A DNA stretch of 64,000 bases from Streptomyces lateritius. GTDB taxonomy: Bacteria; Actinomycetota; Actinomycetes; Streptomycetales; Streptomycetaceae. Under the pieces are notes generated by a model. The model did no database searches. It was given only the letters and a program-made list of their open reading frames with translations, and was not told where the DNA came from. The translations under genes were made by a program, and so were the position numbers. Positions within the stretch are counted from its first letter, which is position 1, and each line of letters begins with the position of its first letter. The stretch lies in assembly GCF_014649715.1 (NCBI RefSeq), contig NZ_BMTO01000009.1, positions 235,175-299,174 of the forward strand, given 5' to 3'. Shown in pieces: positions 1 to 6,889 of the stretch.

Positions 1-1
1 G

Positions 2-1432
2 TCACAGAGCGCCGAGGGCGAACCACAGCTCCATCCGTACGTCCGCGTCGTCCAGGTCCCTGTCCAGGAGCGCGGCGCAGCGGGCGATGCGCTGGCGGAC
101 GGTGTTGCGGTGGATGTCCAGGGCGACGGCCGTGCGGTCCCAGTTGCCGTGCAGGGAGAGCCAGGTGCGCAGCGTCTCGGTCAGCGGCTCGGAGAGGGGC
201 GCGAGGAGAGTCCGGGCGTACGCGGCCGCCTCCTCCCGGTCCATCAGCCCGCTGAAACCGGCGGGCTGATGGCGCACCAGGGCCACGCGGGTCGCCTCCG
301 CCCGCCGTAGCGCCCGCGTGGCCTGTGCGTCCGCGGCGGCCAGGTCCCGGGCCTCGACGGGGGCGGCGGCCCCGAGGACCCAGCCCGGCTGGGGCTCGAC
401 CTCCCGCCCCGCGGGCAGCAGGAGCCGTACCGCACCCTCGGCCGGCGCGTCGACCAGCGGGGTGCCCAGGGCGGACGCCAGTGTGGCCGCGGCGAAGGGG
501 GTGCCGTCGCCGCCGTGGGCGTGGACCACCGTCCAGGGGCCCGGGCCCAGGGCGGGGGCCGCCTCGGCCGGGGGCATGCCGAGCAGCAGGCGGACCAGGG
601 CCGCGTCCCGGGCCGAGACGTCCGCGCCACGGTGCGGTGCGGTCAGCAGGGAGAGCAGGACGACCGCCACCCCGGCGATGGTGTGGTCCCCGGCCTCCCG
701 CCGCTCGGCCGCCGTGCCCAGCGCGAGCCCGTCGCCGCCGCCCAGGGCATAGGCCGCCAGCCGCATCCCCCCGCCGTCCCCGCTCGCGGACGCCGGGCCG
801 CCGGGGCGCGGACCCACCACCCCTGCCAGGTCCCGCAGCGCCGCCTCCACCTCGGCCCCGATCGCCCGGCCCGCCGCCGCGTACTCCGTGCCGTCCGCCG
901 CATAGAGCACCGCACGCCCGCTGAGCCGGGACGCCAGCGCGCCGAGGACCGCCGGGACCGGGGCGGGCCGGGCGGCCGCCGTGGCCAGCGACTGCTGCGC
1001 CTCGGTCACCCGGCGCAGCTCGCGGTGCCGGGCCTCCGCCATCAGCCGCCACACCGCCCGGGCCACGGCCGTGAACGGGGTGTGCGGGGGCACTTCGAGC
1101 AGCGGCAGCCCGTGGCGCTCGCAGGCCGCGACGAGCCCCGCCGGCACCGTGTCGTACACCGGCGTGACCCCGAAACCGAGCGCCGCCGCCCCCGCCTCCA
1201 CCATCCGCTCGACGTAGTGCGCCGGGTCGGAGAGCTGCACGCCCGCCGTCATCAGGAGCTCGCCCCCGAGCAGATAGGGATAGGGGTCGGCCATCTCGGA
1301 GGTGTGCACCCAGTGCACGAAGGCGTCCTCCGGTCCGGCCAGTAGCCGCAGCCCCAGGTCCCGGCGGCCGAGCAGCGCGGCCAGCGGGACCGGCGGTGCC
1401 GGGGGAGTGGGGGTGGGCTCCTGCGCGGGCAT
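2..1432 (-). CDS. PucR-family transcriptional regulator
   Basis: Cytoplasmic DNA-binding regulator. The N-terminal third matches the PucR sensing domain (runs such as GGELLMTAG and a conserved AAALGF segment), the middle is a GGDEF-like region, and the last ~60 residues hold the PucR C-terminal helix-turn-helix, recognisable by NWDRTAVALDIHRNTVRQR. At 476 aa it has normal family length and is complete at the left edge (stop at 2-4). I chose the ATG at 1432 because GAAGGG lies about 9 nt upstream; in-frame ATGs at 1438 and 1453 are alternatives. It is divergent from the symporter at 1616 across ~180 bp, so it probably controls the symporter-ureohydrolase-ThDP enzyme genes. PucR proteins are known for purine, amino-acid and polyamine catabolism; the inducer here is unknown. 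Confidence 0.9.
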   Translation of the reverse strand: MPAQEPTPTPPAPPVPLAALLGRRDLGLRLLAGPEDAFVHWVHTSEMADPYPYLLGGELLMTAGVQLSDPAHYVERMVEAGAAALGFGVTPVYDTVPAGLVAACERHGLPLLEVPPHTPFTAVARAVWRLMAEARHRELRRVTEAQQSLATAAARPAPVPAVLGALASRLSGRAVLYAADGTEYAAAGRAIGAEVEAALRDLAGVVGPRPGGPASASGDGGGMRLAAYALGGGDGLALGTAAERREAGDHTIAGVAVVLLSLLTAPHRGADVSARDAALVRLLLGMPPAEAAPALGPGPWTVVHAHGGDGTPFAAATLASALGTPLVDAPAEGAVRLLLPAGREVEPQPGWVLGAAAPVEARDLAAADAQATRALRRAEATRVALVRHQPAGFSGLMDREEAAAYARTLLAPLSEPLTETLRTWLSLHGNWDRTAVALDIHRNTVRQRIARCAALLDRDLDDADVRMELWFALGAL

Positions 1433-1615
1433 GGGCATGGACCCTTCGTACATCCAGAGCGTGGCCAGTGGAGGAAACGTACACTTCAGCGTCGCTTTCC
1501 GGCCACCTACTGTCGACCCATCCAGCGGCCGCGGGTACGGGCGGATGTCCCCGCGATCAGTCACTGGAGTCACTCCACCGCACGACACGCCACCGAAGTG
1601 AACGAGGGAGGGCCC

Positions 1616-3109
1616 ATGGCCGTCGACTACACAGTGATCGTCGTGTACTTGGCCGGCATGCTCGCGATGGGCTGGTGGGGCATGCGCCGCGCCAAGTCCA
1701 AGAGCGAGTTCCTGGTCGCGGGCCGCCGGCTCGGGCCCTGGATGTACTCCGGGACCATGGTCGCCATCGTCCTCGGCGGTGCCTCCACCATCGGCGGCGT
1801 GGGCCTCGGCTACAAGTACGGCCTCTCCGGCGCCTGGATGGTCTTCACCATCGGCCTGGGCCTGCTCGCCCTCTCCGTCTTCTTCTCCGCGCGCATCGCC
1901 CGGCTGAAGGTCTACACCGTCTCCGAGATGCTCGACCTGCGCTACGGCGGCAGGGCCGGCGTCATCTCGGGCGTCGTCATGTGGGCGTACACGCTGATGC
2001 TCGCGGTCACGTCGACCATCGCGTACGCCACCATCTTCGACGTCCTCTTCGACCTGCCCCGCACGGTCGCGATCGTCCTCGGCGGCGCCATCGTCGTCGC
2101 GTACTCGACACTTGGCGGCATGTGGTCCATCACCCTCACCGACATGGTGCAGTTCGTGGTGAAGACCATCGGCGTGCTGATCCTGCTGCTGCCCATCGCC
2201 GTGATCAAGGCCGGCGGCTTCGCCGAGATGAAGGCCCAGCTGCCCACCGAGTACTTCGCGCCGCTCGGCATCGGCGGCGAGACGATCTTCACGTACGTGC
2301 TGATCTACACCTTCGGCATGCTCATCGGTCAGGACATCTGGCAGCGGGTCTTCACCGCGCGCACCGACAAGGTCGCCAAGTGGGGCGGCACGGTCGCCGG
2401 TACGTACTGTCTCGTGTACGCGCTGGCCGGCGCCGTCATCGGCACGGCCGCCAAGGTGCTGTACCCGAAGCTGCCCAGCGCCGACGACGCCTTCGCGACC
2501 ATCGTCAAGGACGAGCTGCCCATGGGCGTGCGGGGCCTGGTGCTCGCCGCGGCCCTGGCCGCCGTCATGTCGACCTCCTCCGGCGCGCTGATCGCCTGCG
2601 CCACCGTCGCCAACAACGACATCTGGTCGCGGCTGCGCGGCCTGGCCACCGGCAACGGCGGCGAGGAGCATGACGAGGTGAAGGGCAACCGCCTCTTCAT
2701 CCTGCTCATGGGCGTCGCCACCATCGTCATCGCCATCGCCCTGAACGACGTGGTGCAGGCCCTGACCGTCGCCTACAACCTGCTGGTCGGCGGACTGCTC
2801 GTGCCGATCCTCGGCGGCCTGCTGTGGCGCCGCGGCACCGTGCAGGGCGCGCTGGCCGGGGTCACCGTCGGCGGCCTGTCCGTCATTGGCCTGATGTGGG
2901 CTTACGGAATCTTGGCAAATGAGCCTGTTTACTATGGTTTGTTGGCCTCGCTCGCCGCGTATGTGATCGTTTCCCTGGCGACCCGCCCGACGGACGCCGC
3001 CGTGCTCGCGAACTGGCGGGCCCGGCTGGCGGGCCAGGACCCCGAAGCCGCCGAAGGCGGCGAGGCCGACGAGACGCCGGAGACCGTGCCGGCCGCCCCG
3101 ACCGGCTGA
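1616..3109 (+). CDS. Sodium:solute symporter family (SSF) permease
   Basis: Membrane transporter of about 497 aa with roughly 13 hydrophobic segments. It shows SSF features: the GRRLGPW region after helix 1, GGASTIGG in the substrate/Na+ region, and the LGGMWSITLTDMVQF stretch. The ATG at 1616 follows GAGGGAGGG; a GTG at 1598 is in frame but has a poorer ribosome site. It is followed after 83 nt by the ureohydrolase gene and is probably co-transcribed, so it likely imports the substrate of that enzyme. Codons for about residues 429-443 (2900-2944) are oddly A/T-ending and rich in TTG, unlike the rest of the gene. Substrate is inferred from context only. Confidence 0.93.
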   Translation: MAVDYTVIVVYLAGMLAMGWWGMRRAKSKSEFLVAGRRLGPWMYSGTMVAIVLGGASTIGGVGLGYKYGLSGAWMVFTIGLGLLALSVFFSARIARLKVYTVSEMLDLRYGGRAGVISGVVMWAYTLMLAVTSTIAYATIFDVLFDLPRTVAIVLGGAIVVAYSTLGGMWSITLTDMVQFVVKTIGVLILLLPIAVIKAGGFAEMKAQLPTEYFAPLGIGGETIFTYVLIYTFGMLIGQDIWQRVFTARTDKVAKWGGTVAGTYCLVYALAGAVIGTAAKVLYPKLPSADDAFATIVKDELPMGVRGLVLAAALAAVMSTSSGALIACATVANNDIWSRLRGLATGNGGEEHDEVKGNRLFILLMGVATIVIAIALNDVVQALTVAYNLLVGGLLVPILGGLLWRRGTVQGALAGVTVGGLSVIGLMWAYGILANEPVYYGLLASLAAYVIVSLATRPTDAAVLANWRARLAGQDPEAAEGGEADETPETVPAAPTG

Positions 3110-3192
3110 CGCACCGCAGACTCCCGGCCGGGGGCCCCGAGACCCGAGGCCCCCGACCGGACCCCACCGATACACCCCAGGAGGACCCGACC

Positions 3193-4188
3193 ATGAGCAG
3201 CAGCGACCAGAACGCGTTCCGCGGCCCGATCGACTCGTCCCGCATCCCGCGGTACGCCGGCCCCGCGACGTTCGCCCGGCTGCCGCGACTCGACGAGGTC
3301 GGCACCGCCGACGTCGCCGTGGTCGGCGTCCCCTTCGACAGCGGCGTCTCCTACCGCCCCGGCGCCCGCTTCGGCGGCAACGCGATCCGCGAGGCCTCCC
3401 GCCTGCTCCGCCCGTACAACCCGGCGCAGGACGCCTCGCCGTTCGCCCTCGCGCAGGTCGCCGACGCCGGTGACATCGCCGCCAACCCGTTCAACATCAA
3501 CGAGGCCGTCGAGACCGTCGAGGCCGCGGCCGACGAGCTGCTCGGCACCGGCGCGCGGATGATGACGCTCGGTGGCGACCACACCATCGCGCTGCCCCTG
3601 CTGCGCTCCGTCGCCAAGAAGCACGGCCCGGTCGCCCTGCTCCACTTCGACGCGCACCTCGACACCTGGGACACGTACTTCGGCGCCGAGTACACCCACG
3701 GCACCCCGTTCCGCCGGGCCGTCGAGGAGGGCATCCTCGACACCGAGGCGCTCTCCCACGTCGGCACCCGCGGCCCGCTCTACGGCAAGCAGGACCTCAC
3801 CGACGACGAGAAGATGGGCTTCGGCATCGTCACCTCGGCCGACATCTACCGCCGCGGCGCCGACGAGGTCGCCGACCAGCTGCGCCAGCGCATCGGCAAC
3901 CGCCCGCTGTACATCTCCATCGACATCGACTGCCTCGACCCGGCCCACGCGCCCGGCACCGGCACCCCCGAGGCGGGCGGCATGACCTCCCGCGAACTCC
4001 TGGAGATCCTGCGAGGCCTGTCCTCCTGCAACCTGGTCTCGGCCGACGTCGTCGAGGTCGCCCCGGCGTACGACCACGCGGAGATCACCGCCGTCGCCGC
4101 CTCCCACACGGCGTACGAGCTGACGACGATCATGTCCCGCCAGATCGCGGAGAGCCGCGCCGCCGGCGCGGAGCCGACCGCGAAGTAG
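3193..4188 (+). CDS. speB: Ureohydrolase of the agmatinase/arginase family
   Basis: Mn-dependent hydrolase that releases urea from a guanidino substrate. All metal-ligand motifs are present: GGDHT, DAHLDTWD and the DIDCLDPAHAPGTGTPE block. Length 331 aa fits agmatinase, guanidinobutyrase and guanidinopropionase alike. The start has an excellent ribosome site (AGGAGG 8 nt upstream). It sits between an SSF transporter and a ThDP-dependent enzyme under a PucR regulator. That context fits 4-guanidinobutyrate hydrolysis (GbuA-like) at least as well as agmatine hydrolysis. The symbol speB is the usual family label and does not settle the substrate. Confidence 0.92.
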   Translation: MSSSDQNAFRGPIDSSRIPRYAGPATFARLPRLDEVGTADVAVVGVPFDSGVSYRPGARFGGNAIREASRLLRPYNPAQDASPFALAQVADAGDIAANPFNINEAVETVEAAADELLGTGARMMTLGGDHTIALPLLRSVAKKHGPVALLHFDAHLDTWDTYFGAEYTHGTPFRRAVEEGILDTEALSHVGTRGPLYGKQDLTDDEKMGFGIVTSADIYRRGADEVADQLRQRIGNRPLYISIDIDCLDPAHAPGTGTPEAGGMTSRELLEILRGLSSCNLVSADVVEVAPAYDHAEITAVAASHTAYELTTIMSRQIAESRAAGAEPTAK

Positions 4189-4206
4189 CACCTCGACGCC
4201 GGACCG

Positions 4207-4242
4207 GCCCGGCGGCCGCGCCCCCGTGTGGGCCCGCCGGGC
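4207..4242. terminator. Possible stem-loop in the 375-bp gap after the ureohydrolase gene
   Basis: Nine-base arms GCCCGGCGG and CCGCCGGGC bracket a GC-rich loop just after the stop at 4188; there is no T-tract. The rest of the gap up to 4563 is extremely GC-rich (including a CCCGGGCCCGGGCCCGG run near 4390-4410). It holds no ORF with convincing codon use and no other site I can support. Confidence 0.35.
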
Positions 4243-4563
4243 GGCCGGCGGTCGGCGGCCCGGCACGGCGAGCGCAACCGCGCTGCTCGGGCGCAGGGCC
4301 GGGTGGGGCAGCACCCACCGCGGAGGGTGGGCTGGACATCCCCACCCGGCGCCGAGGCCTCCGGTGCACCGCCGGTCCCCGGACCGCCGGGCCCGGGCCC
4401 GGGCCCGGCGGATCGGGTGGGGACGGACCTGCCGCCCGCGCGGGTGGCCCCTTGCCCGCAGGCCCAGGTGGCCGCCCCCACCGCCCCGCCGCACCATCCG
4501 GTGCGGCGCCATTCGACCGTCCGGGCCGCACCGACACACACGCCACTCGCGAGGGGGACCCCC

Positions 4564-6246
4564 ATGACCCACGACCACGACCTGGTGCTGCGGCCGACGG
4601 TCGCGCAGACCGAGGCCGCCCTCAACCCGCCCGCAGGGCGCAACGGCGGCGACCTCGTCGTCGAGACCCTCTCCGGCCTCGGCGCGACCACCGTCTTCGG
4701 CCTCCCCGGCCAGCACGCCCTCGGCATGTTCGACGCCCTGCGCCGGTCCTCCCTCAGGTACGTCGGGCTGCGCGTCGAGAACAACGCGGGCTTCGCCGCC
4801 GACGCGTACGGCCGGATCACCGGCGAGGCCGCCCCGCTGCTGCTCTCCACAGGCCCGGGCGCCCTGATGTCCCTCGCCGCGCTCCAGGAGGCGGCCGCCG
4901 CCTCCGCTCCCGTCCTCGCGATCGGCAGCCAGGTCCCGGTGGCCGGGCTCGGCGGCGGGCGCCACGGCTACCTGCACGAGCTCCGCGACCAGCAGGCGTC
5001 GTTCCGGGACATCGTGAAGTCCGTCCACACCGTCCGTACGCAGTCCCAGATCCCGTCCGCCCTCGCGGCGGCCTGGGAGTCGGCGCTGACGGCGCCGCAC
5101 GGGCCGGTCTGGGTCGAGATCCCGCAGGACGTGCTCCTGGCCGAGACGACGCTCCCCGTCGTCACGGCGATGGACGCGACCCCGGAGGAGGTCGTGCCGC
5201 GCCCCGAGCTGACCGCCGTGGCGGCGCACCTCCTCGCGAACGCCGAGCGGCCCGCGATCATCGCGGGCGGCGGAGTCGTCCGCTCCGACGCCTCGGGCAA
5301 GCTCCGCGCGCTCGCCGAGCGGATCCAGGCCCCGGTCGTGACGACCTTCGGCGGCAAGGGCGCCTTCCCCTGGGAGCACCCGCTCTCGCTCCAGTCCTGG
5401 CTGGAGGACCGGCACACCACCGACTTCCTCGAGGACGCCGACGTGCTCCTCGTCGTCGGCTCGGGCCTCGGCGAGCTGTCCTCGAACTACCACACCTTCG
5501 CCCCGCGCGGCCGGGTGATCCAGATCGAGGCCGACGCCGGGAAGCTGGAGTCCAACCACCCGGCCCTCGGCATCCACGCCGACGCGCGCCTGGCGCTGTC
5601 CGCGCTGCTCGAAACGGTGGCGGTACGGGAGGACCCGACGGCCCCGGAGCGGGTCTCGGCCGTACTGACGAAGGTCCGTGAGCGGATCGCTGCCCAGGAC
5701 CTGGGCCTGGAGCAGCGGATCGTGGCCTCGGTCCGCGAGGCCCTGCCGGACACGTCCCCCAGCTTCTGGGACATGACGATCCTCGCCTACTGGGCCTGGT
5801 CGGCCTTCGACGCCCGCCACCCCAACACCATGCACTCCGCGCAGGGCGCCGGCGGCCTCGGCTACGGCTTCCCCGCCGCCCTCGGCGCGGCGGCGGCCGA
5901 CCCGACGCGACCGGTCCTCGCGGTGTCCGGCGACGGCGGCGCGATGTACTCGATCGCCGAGCTGGCGACGGCGAAGCAGTACGGCTCGAACGTCACCTGG
6001 CTGATCGTCGACGACGGCGGCTACGGCATCCTGCGCGAGTACATGACGGACGCCTTCGGCGAGGCCACGGCCACCGAACTCGCCCGCCCCGACTTCGTCG
6101 CCCTGTCGGAATCCTTCGGCGTCCCGGCCGTCCGCACGACCCCGGACTCCCTGACGGCCGACCTCGCCAAGGCCCTTTCCACCCCGGGCCCCTCGGTCGT
6201 CGTCCTCCCGGCCCTCCTGCGCATGTTCGAACCGACGCATCTGTGA
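4564..6246 (+). CDS. ThDP-dependent decarboxylase/acetolactate-synthase-like enzyme
   Basis: Cytoplasmic thiamine-diphosphate enzyme of 560 aa with the three classic domains. The N-terminal PYR domain has FGLPGQHALGMFDAL and the activating Glu in RVENNAGFAADAYGR. The central domain includes RPAIIAGGGVVRSDASGK. The C-terminal ThDP-binding motif starts at SGDGGAMYS and runs to about VDDGGYGIL, with Asp at the position often Asn. The ATG at 4564 follows a GAGGGGGA ribosome site; open frame extending upstream to 4228 has no ribosome site. Paired with a ureohydrolase, the best-fitting known role is 2-ketoarginine decarboxylase (AruI of the arginine transaminase pathway, similar length). Acetolactate synthase or benzoylformate decarboxylase-like activity cannot be excluded. 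Confidence 0.85.
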   Translation: MTHDHDLVLRPTVAQTEAALNPPAGRNGGDLVVETLSGLGATTVFGLPGQHALGMFDALRRSSLRYVGLRVENNAGFAADAYGRITGEAAPLLLSTGPGALMSLAALQEAAAASAPVLAIGSQVPVAGLGGGRHGYLHELRDQQASFRDIVKSVHTVRTQSQIPSALAAAWESALTAPHGPVWVEIPQDVLLAETTLPVVTAMDATPEEVVPRPELTAVAAHLLANAERPAIIAGGGVVRSDASGKLRALAERIQAPVVTTFGGKGAFPWEHPLSLQSWLEDRHTTDFLEDADVLLVVGSGLGELSSNYHTFAPRGRVIQIEADAGKLESNHPALGIHADARLALSALLETVAVREDPTAPERVSAVLTKVRERIAAQDLGLEQRIVASVREALPDTSPSFWDMTILAYWAWSAFDARHPNTMHSAQGAGGLGYGFPAALGAAAADPTRPVLAVSGDGGAMYSIAELATAKQYGSNVTWLIVDDGGYGILREYMTDAFGEATATELARPDFVALSESFGVPAVRTTPDSLTADLAKALSTPGPSVVVLPALLRMFEPTHL

Positions 6247-6253
6247 CCCACGC

Positions 6254-6287
6254 GTCCGGGCCGGAGCGATCCGCTCCGGCCCCGGAC
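6254..6287. terminator. Bidirectional stem-loop terminator between convergent genes
   Basis: Arms GTCCGGGCCGGAGCG (6254-6268) and CGCTCCGGCCCCGGAC (6272-6287) pair almost perfectly (one bulged C) around a 3-nt loop. It lies between the convergent stops at 6246 and 6296. Confidence 0.75.
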
Positions 6288-6295
6288 GCCGGGCG

Positions 6296-6667
6296 TCACA
6301 CGAACAGCGCCCCGTACTTCTCCTTGTACAGGCTGAGCTGCTCGTTGTACCCGTCGCTGAACAGCGCGGAATCCCGGTTGTCGAGGGCGCCCGACGGCAG
6401 GCCCTTCGCCGGGATGAACGCGGGTATGCCCTGAAAGACCTCGCGCGCCGCCGCCGCGTGCGCCCCACCCCGCGCCACGGCCGCGAGGATGTGTTCGCCC
6501 GCCGCCTTGAGGTGCTTCCGCAGTTCGTTCTGCGGCGACCGGGCCGCCTGGTACAGCGAGTGGGCCTCCGCCAGCCTGTTGGTCCGAGCCCCGATGTTCT
6601 CCAGCGCGCGCAGCGCCGCGTGCAGCTGCCCGCACAGATACGCCGGCCTGTGTTCCGTCTCCGACAC
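6296..6667 (-). CDS. Orphan small protein resembling the C-terminus of Cas8c/Csd1
   Basis: A 123-aa protein starting at GTG with an AGGAGGG ribosome site. It contains HRPAYLCGQLHAALRALE near the N-terminus and ends with a GYNEQLSLYKEKYG segment. From memory of the family, the first stretch resembles the AYLCGRLLAVLE hallmark that opens the C-terminal helical part of type I-C Cas8c/Csd1, and the ending resembles its final GYYHQR-like helix. It is almost entirely alpha-helical by eye, with no signal peptide. No other cas gene or repeat array is in the window, so a working CRISPR system is not implied. It may be a domesticated fragment or an unrelated helical family. It is divergent from the ABC exporter and convergent with the ThDP enzyme gene. 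Confidence 0.75.
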   Translation of the reverse strand: MSETEHRPAYLCGQLHAALRALENIGARTNRLAEAHSLYQAARSPQNELRKHLKAAGEHILAAVARGGAHAAAAREVFQGIPAFIPAKGLPSGALDNRDSALFSDGYNEQLSLYKEKYGALFV

Positions 6668-6778
6668 CCTCGCCCCCTCCTGACGTTCCGGCCGTCGTAC
6701 GGCGGCCCGTGACTTCCTACCCCTTCGCTCGCGGCGGGAACACCCGTCCGCGGTGCGCCGGGGGCGCACCGGGCGCAG

Positions 6779-6803
6779 GGGTCCTAGGACCCTGGACCGG
6801 TCC
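6779..6803. promoter_or_regulatory. Two adjacent GGACC-type palindromes upstream of the ABC exporter
   Basis: GGGTCCTAGGACCC (6779-6792) is a perfect 14-bp palindrome. GGACCGGTCC (6794-6803) is a second one with its centre 13 bp away. They lie in the 222-bp divergent region between the Csd1-like gene (start 6667) and the ABC exporter (start 6890). This is a plausible operator pair for an unidentified regulator; function is inferred from symmetry and position only. Confidence 0.4.
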
Positions 6804-6889
6804 TGCCCCGGAGTTTGTTGCGGCGGGATGAAATCCCACCTCAGCCGCGTTGGGCCTTCCGGTAGAGCAGGACGAACGGGAGGCACCAC

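Noticed and set aside
4389..4412. Tandem GGGCCC run as a binding site or repeat element
   Set aside because: Simple high-GC sequence in a gap with no other support; likely compositional.
6296..6667. Functional CRISPR-Cas locus
   Set aside because: No other cas genes, and no repeat-spacer array anywhere in the window; only a possible resemblance to one Cas8c region.
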